A DNA stretch of 64,000 nt from Nocardioides limicola. Its GTDB lineage: Bacteria > Actinomycetota > Actinomycetes > Propionibacteriales > Nocardioidaceae. Location: contig NZ_JAERJA010000003.1 of assembly GCF_016827675.1 (NCBI RefSeq), positions 186,001-250,000 of the forward strand, given 5' to 3'. Shown piece after piece: positions 43,595-50,896 of this stretch. The notes beneath the pieces are model-generated. The model had not been told where the DNA came from. It searched no databases and was given only the letters and a program-made list of their open reading frames with translations. Every line of letters begins with the position of its first letter. The first letter of the stretch is position 1. The translations under genes and the position numbers were made by a program.

Positions 43595-44113
43595 GTGACC
43601 AGCGTGCCGAACGTCGAGGTACGCCGCTCCAAGCGGCGGCGGCGCACCGTGTCGGCGTACCGGGACGGCGACACGGTGGTGGTGATGATCCCGGCGTCGA
43701 TGTCCCGCCGGGACGAGGCCGCCTGGGTGCAGAAGATGATCGAGCGGCTGGAACGCTCCGAGCGTCGTACCCATCCCACCGACGCCGAACTGCACTCCCG
43801 CGCCAAGCACCTCAACGACGAGTACCTCGGCGGTCTGGCGGTGCCCGAGTCGGTGCGGTGGGTGGACAACCAGAAGAGCAGATGGGGGTCGTGCTCCCCC
43901 AGCGACCGGGCGATCCGGATCTCATCCCGGGTCCAGGGGATGCCGACCTGGGTGATCGACTACGTCCTGATGCACGAACTGGTCCACCTGATCGAGCCGC
44001 ACCACAACGACGAGTTCTGGGCCTGGGTGGATCGCTACCCGAAGGCCGAGCGGGCCAAGGGGTTCCTGATCGGCTGGTCGCATGCGGCCGACGTGGAGCC
44101 ACCGGCCACCTGA
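43595..44113 (+). CDS. YgjP-like (DUF45) metallopeptidase
   Basis: A 172-residue protein with the zinc motif HELVHLIEPHH (His127, Glu128, His131 and a downstream His pair) and the signature NQKSRWGSCSPSDRAIRISSR. Members act as zinc peptidases of the M48-related YgjP group. The GTG at 43595 is chosen because conserved sequence starts there; no strong ribosome site is seen. It follows the NUDIX gene by 10 bp. Confidence 0.9.
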   Translation: MTSVPNVEVRRSKRRRRTVSAYRDGDTVVVMIPASMSRRDEAAWVQKMIERLERSERRTHPTDAELHSRAKHLNDEYLGGLAVPESVRWVDNQKSRWGSCSPSDRAIRISSRVQGMPTWVIDYVLMHELVHLIEPHHNDEFWAWVDRYPKAERAKGFLIGWSHAADVEPPAT

Positions 44114-44152
44114 GTCCCCAGCCGGTCCGCGCAACCCACCGAGGGGCGCGGG

Positions 44153-45172
44153 TCAGAGGCGGCGTCCGGCCCAACTGAGCAGCCGTTCCACCGGCCAGGT
44201 GTTCACGATCCGATCCGAGTCGATGCCGGCCGCCTCCGCGCGCGCACATCCGTGCCCCAGCAGGTCCAGTTGGCCGGGTGCATGCGCGTCGCTGTCGATC
44301 GCGAAGAGGCAGCCGTGGTCGCGGGCCCGCTCCAGCAGCTTCGTCGGCGGGTCGCGGCGCTCCGGGCGGGCATTGATCTCCACCGCCACCTGGTGCTCCG
44401 CGCAGGCCTCGAAGACCGCGTCGGCGTCGAACTGCGACGGCGGCCGGGTGCCACGGCTGCCGGTCACCAGTCGGCCGGTGCAGTGCCCGAGCACGTTGGT
44501 GAACGGGTTGGCGATCGCGGTCAGCATCCGGCGGGTCATCCGGTCGGCGTCCATCCGCAACTCCGAGTGCACGCTGGCGACCCTCACGTCCAGCCGTCCC
44601 AGCATCTCCTCGGTCTGGTCCAGACCCCCGTCGAGCAGGATGTCGACCTCGATGCCCTTGAGCAGCCGGAAGCCCGGCAACTGGGCGTCCACCGCCTGCA
44701 CCACCTCCAGTTGCCGGGCCAGCCGAGCTGCGCTGAGCCCCCGGGCCACCTTCAGGCGCGGCGAATGGTCGGTGAGCACCAAGTACTCATGCTCCAGCTC
44801 GACGGCGGTGAAGGCCATCTCCTCGAGGCCGGACCCGCCGTCGGACCAGTCCGAGTGTGAGTGCAGGTCGCCACGCAGGGCCGCCCGGAGCTCCTCGCCG
44901 CCGGTGGTGACAGGGCCGCCGTACTCCTCCTCGGCGCGGCGCAGCCGCTCCGGCACCTCGCCGGCCAACGCCTCGGTGATCACGGTCGCCGTGCTGGCGC
45001 CGACTCCAGGCAGCGAGGTGAGTTGGCTGCGGTCGGCCAACTCACGCAGCTCGTCCTCGGTCACCTCCAGCACCGCGGCCGCGGCGTTGCGGTAGGCGCG
45101 GACCTTGTAGGTGTCGGCGCGGGCGCGCTCGAGCAGGAAGGCGATCCGCCGTAGCGCCGCGACCGGGGTCAT
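44153..45172 (-). CDS. PHP-domain protein with helix-hairpin-helix N-terminus (PolX-like)
   Basis: A 339-residue protein. Residues 1-75 form an HhH/Pol-beta-like N-terminus (RARADTYKVRAYRNAAAAV, LTSLPGVGASTA). Residues 95-335 are a PHP phosphoesterase domain with metal motifs GDLHSHSDWSD, LTDHSPR, HCTGRL and DSDAHAPGQL. It lacks a polymerase domain, so it is probably a histidinol-phosphatase-like or nuclease enzyme in DNA or nucleotide metabolism. The ATG at 45172 has GAGGAGG upstream. Confidence 0.88.
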   Translation of the reverse strand: MTPVAALRRIAFLLERARADTYKVRAYRNAAAAVLEVTEDELRELADRSQLTSLPGVGASTATVITEALAGEVPERLRRAEEEYGGPVTTGGEELRAALRGDLHSHSDWSDGGSGLEEMAFTAVELEHEYLVLTDHSPRLKVARGLSAARLARQLEVVQAVDAQLPGFRLLKGIEVDILLDGGLDQTEEMLGRLDVRVASVHSELRMDADRMTRRMLTAIANPFTNVLGHCTGRLVTGSRGTRPPSQFDADAVFEACAEHQVAVEINARPERRDPPTKLLERARDHGCLFAIDSDAHAPGQLDLLGHGCARAEAAGIDSDRIVNTWPVERLLSWAGRRL

Positions 45173-45333
45173 CGACACCTCCTCACCGTCAACTTTCCTG
45201 AGCGCACACCCCGTGGATGAGCGTTTCTGCAGGTCAGCGCCCGCGAGTCGGAAGTTGTCGGGCGTGTCGTCCACACCGTTCTCCCCTGCTCCTCCACCGT
45301 AGCCGGGCCACTCTGCACAGGTCCTCCACAGGT

Positions 45334-45353
45334 TTGTCCACAGGCGTGGACAA
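45334..45353. promoter_or_regulatory. Inverted pair of DnaA-box sequences
   Basis: TTGTCCACA (45334-45342) matches the actinobacterial DnaA box exactly. CGTGGACAA (45345-45353) is the reverse complement of TTGTCCACG, one base off. They are separated by two bases and form a near-perfect palindrome in the 321-base region upstream of the PHP gene. The rest of that region, apart from the hairpin at 45413, shows nothing clear. Confidence 0.45.
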
Positions 45354-45412
45354 CGAGTTCGGCGGGAACTGTTGACCACCGGCGACGGCGGCTCCTACGG
45401 TGATCGGCAGTT

Positions 45413-45472
45413 GAGGCCCCCAGCCGTCCGACACTCGCAAGGGGAAGGCAAGTGTCGCCGGCAGGGGGCCTC
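45413..45472 (-). terminator. Hairpin downstream of the enoyl-CoA hydratase gene
   Basis: GAGGCCCCC (45413-45421) pairs with GGGGGCCTC (45464-45472), and an inner pair GACACT/AGTGTC gives a second stem. It lies 21 bases after the enoyl-CoA hydratase stop on the minus strand. Confidence 0.6.
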
Positions 45473-45493
45473 TTCTGCATCGTCTGGCCCGCC

Positions 45494-46276
45494 TCAGCGT
45501 CCGGTGAACTCGGGGGCACGCTTCTGTTGGGCCGCCGCGATCCCCTCCTGCAGGTCTGCGGTGGTCATCGTCACCGGCTGGGCCAACGCCTCCCACTGCA
45601 GGCACGCCTCGATGTCGCGATGTCCGCTGCCGGCCAGCGCGACCTTGGTCAACCGGGTCGCGATCGGCGCATTGCCGGCCACCTGCTCGGCGGCGGCCAA
45701 CGTCTGGGCCTCGAAGTCCCCCTCGATGACCCGGGAGACCAGTCCCATCTCGCACGCCTCGGCCGAGTCCACCAGCCGGCCGGTCAGCAGCAGGTCCCGC
45801 GCCCGGGCGCGGCCGACCACATCCGGGAGCAGCCAAGTGGTTGCCATCCCCGGGTGGATCCCGAGCCGGGTGAACGGCACCCCCATCCGGGCTCCCGGCG
45901 CCGCATAGCGAAGGTCGCAGGCGAGCGCGATCGCCAGGCCGGCGCCGATGGCATGGCCGTTGATCGCGGCGATGGTGGGCACCTCCAGGCGCCGGATCGA
46001 GAGCCAGGAGCGATAGAACGCACTCATCCGGTCGCGCAGCGTCAGCGCCGTGTGGGCGCCGTGGCCGGCCAGCCAGGACAGGTCACCGCCGGCACAGAAG
46101 GCCGGCCCGGCACCGGTCACCAGCACCACCCGGACCGACGGGTCCCCGGCGAGTTCGTCCACAGCGGCCACCCAGCCCCGGGTCATCTCCTCCGACATGG
46201 CGTTGCGCTGGTCAGGGTTGTCCAGGACGATCCTGGCCACGCCCGCGGATGGGCGCTCGAGTCGAAGATGGGTCAT
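45494..46276 (-). CDS. Enoyl-CoA hydratase/isomerase family protein
   Basis: A 260-residue crotonase-fold protein. VTGAGPAFCAGGDLSWLAG forms the first oxyanion region, and GHAIGAGLAIALACDLRYAAPGARMGVPFTRLGIHPG is the family core with the Glu position occupied by a glycine/leucine context, so hydratase activity is not certain. It could be an isomerase or hydrolase. It stands alone between terminators. Substrate unknown. Confidence 0.87.
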   Translation of the reverse strand: MTHLRLERPSAGVARIVLDNPDQRNAMSEEMTRGWVAAVDELAGDPSVRVVLVTGAGPAFCAGGDLSWLAGHGAHTALTLRDRMSAFYRSWLSIRRLEVPTIAAINGHAIGAGLAIALACDLRYAAPGARMGVPFTRLGIHPGMATTWLLPDVVGRARARDLLLTGRLVDSAEACEMGLVSRVIEGDFEAQTLAAAEQVAGNAPIATRLTKVALAGSGHRDIEACLQWEALAQPVTMTTADLQEGIAAAQQKRAPEFTGR

Positions 46277-46421
46277 GCCACCACCCTAGGCGTTCGCCGG
46301 GCCCGACCCAGAGCTCCGAGAACACCAGACACTCCGAGGGACGGCAGGCCGCCAAATCCGGCCGCTGGCCGTCCGCGTGGTCTAGCCTCAGGCGGAGAAC
46401 CCCGAGAGCAAGGAGGCCGTC

Positions 46422-46580
46422 ATGGCCGAAACCTGGAGTGGCGAGTTCTACTGCGTGAAGTGCAAGGAGAAGCGCGAAGCCACCGGCGAGATTCGCGTGA
46501 ACGACAAGGGCACCAAGATGGCCAAGGGCGTCTGCCCCGTCTGCAACACCAACCTGAACCGGATCCTCGGCAAGGCCTGA
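46422..46580 (+). CDS. DUF5679 small zinc-ribbon protein
   Basis: A 52-residue protein with two Cys pairs, FYCVKCKEKREA and GVCPVCNTNLNRI, forming one zinc ribbon. AAGGAGG precedes the ATG. A TAGCCT at 46382 may be the -10. Such proteins are widespread in actinobacteria and are probably nucleic acid or ribosome associated; the role is not established. Confidence 0.85.
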   Translation: MAETWSGEFYCVKCKEKREATGEIRVNDKGTKMAKGVCPVCNTNLNRILGKA

Positions 46581-46657
46581 TCCTCCGCAGCGCCCGCCCC
46601 CGGCGGGCCTGTGGATGAGCGGCGTCATCGGACGCTGGATGCTGTCACAGTGTCGGC

Positions 46658-47521
46658 ATGCCCGATCAGCCGACAACCCCGTCCCCACCCGTCGACCTGG
46701 CGCTGCGTCCCGGCATCCGGGCGATACGACGAGGCGGTGGCACCGTGCAGGTCGGTCTGCGCGGTCCGGTCTTCACCGGCGACCCCGACGAACCCGCCGG
46801 TTGGCCCGCTGAGATCTTGGGGCGCCTCAGCGCTCACGGGCTGACCGTGGATCCGACGACGCTGCGGCTCACCCAGCTCGTCGATCCCGAGGTCGCCCGC
46901 TCGCGGGCGGCGGTGATCGCCGCGCACGGCGACCGCGCACCCGAGGTGATTCGGGCGCGGGAGCAGTCCCGGGTGCTGGTGGTCGGACCACACCGGCTCA
47001 CCAACCCGATCCGCACCTTGCTGCGGCAGAGCGGCGTACCAGCCCAACAGACCGACGTCGTCGATCCTCCGGGACCGCGTCCCGATGTGGTGCTCCTGGT
47101 CCGGCAGGCGGAGATGCCACGGGCCTGGACCGACCGGTGGCTGCGCGACTCGGTCCCCTACCTGCCGGTCCGCGCGGTGGAGGGACGGGTGATCGCCGGC
47201 CCGTTCTGCGTGCCGGACCTGACCGCCTGCCTGCGCTGTGTGGACCACCAGCGGTCCGGGGATGATCCCCGTATCCCGCTGCTGGTGGAGCAGTACGCCG
47301 CGTGTCCCGGGGGCGCGATCCCCGAGCCGGTCGAGGCGACCGCCTGGACCACCGCGACGGCACTCGCCGCCCACGACGTGGTCCGGTTCCTGGATGGGCA
47401 TCGCCCGCAGCTGTGGTCGGCCACCATGACCCTGGGCGGGGCCGATGGCCCCGCCCAGGATGAGTGGCTACGTGATCCCCGCTGCGGATGCTGCTGGGCT
47501 ACGGAGACCGCCGTGATCTGA
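46658..47521 (+). CDS. Orphan cyclodehydratase-like (Ocin-ThiF/E1-like) protein
   Basis: A 287-residue protein of the 'bacteriocin biosynthesis cyclodehydratase' type, a ThiF/E1-like fold. Zinc-binding pairs are seen in CLRCVDHQRS and GCCW at the C-terminus. The ATP-binding glycine loop is poorly kept (LVVGPHRLTNPIR). There is no YcaO, dehydrogenase or precursor peptide gene nearby. It stands between DUF5679 and whiB7, a common position in actinobacteria. Its stop lies within a 16-bp palindrome shared with the convergent gene. Function unknown; an azole-peptide role is unlikely. Confidence 0.75.
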   Translation: MPDQPTTPSPPVDLALRPGIRAIRRGGGTVQVGLRGPVFTGDPDEPAGWPAEILGRLSAHGLTVDPTTLRLTQLVDPEVARSRAAVIAAHGDRAPEVIRAREQSRVLVVGPHRLTNPIRTLLRQSGVPAQQTDVVDPPGPRPDVVLLVRQAEMPRAWTDRWLRDSVPYLPVRAVEGRVIAGPFCVPDLTACLRCVDHQRSGDDPRIPLLVEQYAACPGGAIPEPVEATAWTTATALAAHDVVRFLDGHRPQLWSATMTLGGADGPAQDEWLRDPRCGCCWATETAVI

Positions 47522-47529
47522 TCAGATCA
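47514..47529. repeat. Perfect 16-bp palindrome over two convergent stop codons
   Basis: TGATCTGATCAGATCA reads the same on both strands and contains the stop codons of the plus-strand cyclodehydratase-like gene (47519-47521) and the minus-strand small gene (47524-47522). Confidence 0.6.
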
Positions 47530-47689
47530 GGCTGCGCGCGATCGCCAGTCGCGCCTGGTGGACTCTCCGCTCGGCCTCGCGGGCCACGCGGAGCTGGTGC
47601 GCCAAGTGCTGCTCGGCACGCTGCTGTTGCGCCTCTCCCAGGCGCGCGTCATGCTGCGCGCGGGACAGGGCTTCGGACTGTAGGTTCAT
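47522..47689 (-). CDS. Small helical protein downstream of whiB7 (55 aa)
   Basis: A 55-residue, arginine-, alanine- and glutamine-rich protein that should form a single long helix or coiled coil (LGEAQQQRAEQHLAHQLRVA). AGAGGA lies six bases before the ATG at 47689; an ATG five codons upstream is also possible. It is on the same strand as whiB7, 104 bp downstream. Function unknown. Confidence 0.6.
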   Translation of the reverse strand: MNLQSEALSRAQHDARLGEAQQQRAEQHLAHQLRVAREAERRVHQARLAIARSLI

Positions 47690-47793
47690 GGCTTTCCTCT
47701 TCATCACGATTCTCACTTCAAGGTCTTTGCCGCTCACTGGACACGGTGTCACTGGAGGCGGACAGGGTCTGTCCGCTACGGCTGGGGTTCTGG

Positions 47794-48114
47794 TCAGGCG
47801 GCTGTCTCGGTCTTGCGAGGCCGGCCGCGGGGGCGCTTGCGTGGGATCACCGTTCCGCGGAGGAACAGTTCGCCACCCCACACGCCCCACGGCTCCTGTC
47901 GGGCGAGGGCGCCCGCCAGGCAGAGGGCACGGACCGGGCACTGCTGGCACAGCGCCTTGGCCTCCTCCACATCGCTGGGGGCCTCGGCGAACCACAGTTC
48001 CGGATCGTTGACCCGACACGGCAGGTTGTCCGGGTCGATCTGGGTTCCCGCCTCATGCAACTGGACCAGAGTCGCGTCTGCCGCCCCGAGCGGCAGTGTC
48101 GCGCTGATCGTCAT
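47794..48114 (-). CDS. whiB7: WhiB7-type redox-responsive transcription factor
   Basis: A 106-residue Wbl protein that with sigma factor activates intrinsic antibiotic resistance genes. The four cluster cysteines are Cys33, Cys56, Cys59 and Cys65 (CxxC in ALCQQCPVRALC), followed by the G-V-W-G-G turn at 77-81 and a C-terminal AT-hook, RKRPRGRPRK at about 92-101. The AT-hook distinguishes WhiB7 from other Wbl proteins. The ATG at 48114 has GAGGAAAA upstream. The gene is preceded by a 380-base leader with uORF and attenuator, and it lies next to uvrD2 as in mycobacteria. Confidence 0.95.
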   Translation of the reverse strand: MTISATLPLGAADATLVQLHEAGTQIDPDNLPCRVNDPELWFAEAPSDVEEAKALCQQCPVRALCLAGALARQEPWGVWGGELFLRGTVIPRKRPRGRPRKTETAA

Positions 48115-48149
48115 CTGATTTTCCTCACTCTTGGTTGGTGTGCTTCGTG

Positions 48150-48201
48150 GGCGAAACAAACAAGAAGGCCGCGGTTCCGGTGGTTCCGGATTCCGCGGCC
48201 T
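48150..48201 (-). terminator. Attenuator hairpin in the whiB7 leader
   Basis: On the minus strand AGGCCGCGG (48201-48193) pairs with CCGCGGCCT (48174-48166), with an inner CCGG/CCGG pair, and is followed by the T-rich TTCTTGTTTGTTT run. It is an intrinsic terminator placed between the leader ORF and whiB7, 22 bases after the leader ORF stop. Confidence 0.8.
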
Positions 48202-48223
48202 GGAGGCTGACGATCAACAAAGG

Positions 48224-48409
48224 TCAAGTGATCGGCGGACTCCAGACAGTGGTCCCCGGGACGTGGCCGGCAAAGATGCCGGTGCCGCGGTCGCGCACCA
48301 TGCGGTCGGCAGCACCCGTCACCACGGAGGTGAGCTTCATCGAGTGCGCGACCGCGAGGGCGCCGGTGCCGTTCGGCAGGGCGTTCCACGTTGCGGTGTT
48401 GATCTCCAT
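48224..48409 (-). CDS. Leader ORF (uORF) of whiB7
   Basis: A 61-codon open frame starting MEINTATWNALPNGTGAL, with an excellent ribosome site (AGGAGGTGG) before its ATG. It ends shortly upstream of the attenuator hairpin. In mycobacteria, stalled translation of a whiB7 uORF by ribosome-targeting drugs prevents termination; this ORF has the right place and signals to do the same. It may act only through its translation rather than through its peptide. Confidence 0.72.
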   Translation of the reverse strand: MEINTATWNALPNGTGALAVAHSMKLTSVVTGAADRMVRDRGTGIFAGHVPGTTVWSPPIT

Positions 48410-48502
48410 CTGGTGCCACCTCCTTCTCAGGTGTCGGACGCAGGTCTTGGCGGGACCTTGTGCGCGGTCTGGTCGCGGCCCGGGTGAGACGCGATGTGGT
48501 TC

Positions 48503-48543
48503 ACCCTACGACAGAATTTCTGTCATGAGCAATCTATTTTTTC
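48503..48543 (-). promoter_or_regulatory. Auto-activated whiB7 promoter
   Basis: Minus-strand -35 TTGCTC (48532-48527) and -10 TAGGGT (48508-48503), spacer 18 bp, with the AT-rich tract GAAAAAATAGA directly upstream of the -35 (48543-48533). This is the arrangement bound by WhiB7 AT-hooks. The spacer contains the inverted repeat GACAGAA-A-TTCTGTC. Transcription should start near 48496, giving a leader of about 380 bases. Confidence 0.65.
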
Positions 48544-48576
48544 GGTGCTTACGAAATTGTGACCTGAGCGGGCCGG

Positions 48577-50619
48577 TCAGCCTGCTCCCCAGGTCTCGCC
48601 GACCAGCGCCAGCACCTCGTCGCCGTACTTGTCGAGCTTGCTCTGTCCCACGCCGGAGATCTTGAGGAGTTCCCCGTGGGTGGCCGGCAACCTCTCCGCG
48701 ATCATCTCCAGCGTGGCGTCGGTGAAGACCACGTAGGCCGGGTTGCCCTCGGCGGTGGCGCGCTCCTTGCGCCAACTCCGAAGCGCCTCGAAGAGGTCGA
48801 GGTTGTAGTTGATCGGGCAGTTGCCGCAGCGTTTGGTCTTGCGCTCGGCGGCGTTCTCCAGCGGGCGGCCGCAGTTGCGGCAGCGGGCGGCCTTCCCCCG
48901 GGCCTTGGCCTTCCGGCGGCCCGGCGCCGCATCGCCGGCCTGCGGACGGACCATGTCGAGGAACCTCGACGGCTTGCGGGATTGGCGACCACCGGGGTTG
49001 CGGGCCAGCGCCCAGGAGAGTTCCAGGTGTCGCCGGGCTCGGGTCACCCCCACATAGAGCAGCCGTCGTTCCTCCTCGATCTCAGCGGGGGTCTCGGCGT
49101 ACACGAACGGCAGAGTGCCCTCGGTGACGCCGGTGACGAAGACCGCATCCCACTCCAGGCCCTTGGCTGCGTGCAGCGTGCCGAGGGTGACCCCGTCCGC
49201 GACCGGCGCGTGCTGCTCGGCGGACCGCCGGTCGAGCTCGGCCACGAAGCCGGCCAGCGTCGCCCCCTCCGCAGCGAAGTAGTCGCCGGCGGAGTCCACC
49301 AGCGCCTTGAGGCTCTCCCAGCGGTCCCGGACCTGGCCGCGGCCCTCGGGGGGCTCGGCGCGCCAGTTCATCTGGGAGAGCACCGCAGCCACGTCCCGCG
49401 CCGAGGGGTCGGCGTGCGCCGCTCCCCGCAACAGGCTCACTGCCTGTTTGACCTCGGCCCGCTCGAAGAACCGGGCCGCGCCGCGGACGACGTACCCGAT
49501 GCCGCGGGCAGCGAGTGCCTCCTCGAATGCCTCGGAACGCGCGTTGATCCGGAAGAGTACGGCGATCTCGCCGAGCGCGACTCCGGCGCGTCGCAGTTCG
49601 TCGATCCGGGCGGCCACCCCCTCGGCCTCGGCGACCTCGTCGGGGAACTCGACCCACCGCACCGCAGCCGCGGGCTCGGCCTGCGCCTGCAACTCCACGC
49701 CCTGACTCGGGGTGTTGGCGAGCAAGGCGTTGGCGACCGCAATCACCTGCGGGGTGGAGCGGTAGTTGCGGACCAGTTCGATCGAGGTGGCGCCCGGGTG
49801 CTTCGTGGCGAAGTCGCGCAGGTACGACGCGTCGGCTCCGGCGAAGGAGTAGATGGTCTGGGCCGGGTCACCGACCACGCAGATCTCGTCTCGACCGCCC
49901 AGCCACAGGTCGAGCAGCGCCGACTGCAGCGGCGAGGCGTCCTGGAACTCGTCGACGACGAACCACTTGTACTGCCGCCGGACCTGCGCGGCCGCAGCCT
50001 CGTCGGTGGCGAGCAGACCAGCACAGAGCAACAGCACATCCTCCATGTCCATCTGCCCGGCGCTGCGCTTGGCGTCCTCGTAGCCGTGAAAGACCCGGGC
50101 CACCGTCTCGTGATCGACCTCGGCGACGTCCCGACCACGCGCCGCCGCGGTGCGGGCGTAGTCCTCGGGACGCACGTTGCTGACCTTGGCCCACTCAACC
50201 TCGCTGGCCAGGTCGCGCAACAGCGACTGATCCGCCTTGAGTCGCTGTCGGCTGGCCGCCAGTGCCAGCAGCCGGATCTTCGACTCGGTCAGCTCGGGCA
50301 GCTCCCGCCCGTGCACGCGGGGCCAGAAGTAGCGCAGTTGCCGCAACGCAGCGGAGTGGAAGGTCCGCGCCTGAACACCGGGAGCACCGAGGGTCCGCAG
50401 TCGCTCGCGCATCTCGCCGGCCGCCCGCGTGGTGAAGGTGACGGCCAGCACCTCGGAAGGCTCGTACACGCCGGTCGCGACCCCGTGTGCGATCCGGTGG
50501 GTGATCGCCCGGGTCTTGCCGGTGCCCGCTCCAGCCAACACTCGCACCGGCCCGCGCAGTGCCTCAGCCACCCTGCGCTGCTCGGGGTCCAAGGAGGCCA
50601 GGAGCCTCTCGGCATCCAT
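48577..50619 (-). CDS. uvrD2: UvrD2-type ATP-dependent DNA helicase
   Basis: A 680-residue superfamily 1 helicase, matching UvrD2. Motif I is GAGTGKT at residues 30-36. Others are FTTRAAGEMRERL, VVDEFQDASPLQ (motif II), VGDPAQTIYSFAGAD (III), LVRNYRST (IV), TLHAAKGLEWDAVFV (V) and RLLYVGVTRAR (VI). A linker with a four-cysteine zinc site (CRNC, CGNC) and a C-terminal HRDC domain follow, both characteristic. The ATG at 50619 has GGAGGAG upstream. The open frame to 50847 would translate tandem DNA repeats and is not part of the gene. Confidence 0.95.
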   Translation of the reverse strand: MDAERLLASLDPEQRRVAEALRGPVRVLAGAGTGKTRAITHRIAHGVATGVYEPSEVLAVTFTTRAAGEMRERLRTLGAPGVQARTFHSAALRQLRYFWPRVHGRELPELTESKIRLLALAASRQRLKADQSLLRDLASEVEWAKVSNVRPEDYARTAAARGRDVAEVDHETVARVFHGYEDAKRSAGQMDMEDVLLLCAGLLATDEAAAAQVRRQYKWFVVDEFQDASPLQSALLDLWLGGRDEICVVGDPAQTIYSFAGADASYLRDFATKHPGATSIELVRNYRSTPQVIAVANALLANTPSQGVELQAQAEPAAAVRWVEFPDEVAEAEGVAARIDELRRAGVALGEIAVLFRINARSEAFEEALAARGIGYVVRGAARFFERAEVKQAVSLLRGAAHADPSARDVAAVLSQMNWRAEPPEGRGQVRDRWESLKALVDSAGDYFAAEGATLAGFVAELDRRSAEQHAPVADGVTLGTLHAAKGLEWDAVFVTGVTEGTLPFVYAETPAEIEEERRLLYVGVTRARRHLELSWALARNPGGRQSRKPSRFLDMVRPQAGDAAPGRRKAKARGKAARCRNCGRPLENAAERKTKRCGNCPINYNLDLFEALRSWRKERATAEGNPAYVVFTDATLEMIAERLPATHGELLKISGVGQSKLDKYGDEVLALVGETWGAG

Positions 50620-50650
50620 CACGGGCTCCTCCTCCTCCTCCTGCTCGCCG

Positions 50651-50718
50651 CGGCCTTCTGCTCGTCTCGGCCTTCTGCTCGTCTCGGCCTTCTGCTCGTC
50701 TCGGCCTTCTGCTCGTCT
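50651..50718. repeat. Four tandem copies of a 17-bp repeat
   Basis: CGGCCTTCTGCTCGTCT occurs four times without any mismatch (50651-50667, 50668-50684, 50685-50701, 50702-50718). It lies 30-100 bp upstream of uvrD2 in the probable 5' region. The perfect identity points to recent expansion. Confidence 0.9.
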
Positions 50719-50749
50719 CGGCGCCACAGTAGACGCCCGCCCCGACACC

Positions 50750-50833
50750 CCGCCGAGTTGGGCCTTATCCCCGCCGACTTGGGCCTTATCCCCGCCGAGT
50801 TGGGCCTTATCCGCGCCGAGTTGGGCCTTATCC
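50750..50833. repeat. Four tandem copies of a 21-bp repeat
   Basis: Units of the type CCGCCGAGTTGGGCCTTATCC occupy 50750-50770, 50771-50791, 50792-50812 and 50813-50833. Unit 2 has one change (GACTT) and unit 4 one (first base). On the minus strand each unit carries GGATAAGGCCC. The remaining sequence 50834-50896 shows no gene. Confidence 0.9.
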
Positions 50834-50896
50834 GCCGAAACAAGCAACCTGGGCTGCCGATATCTGACACTTCGGCTGCCGAGAGGTGAAACTTCG

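Noticed and set aside
45334..45353. Chromosomal origin signalled by DnaA boxes
   Set aside because: Only two boxes are present and dnaA, dnaN or other origin genes are absent.
50651..50833. CRISPR-like array
   Set aside because: The units are directly contiguous with no spacers, of two different lengths, and no cas gene is present; they are simple tandem repeats.
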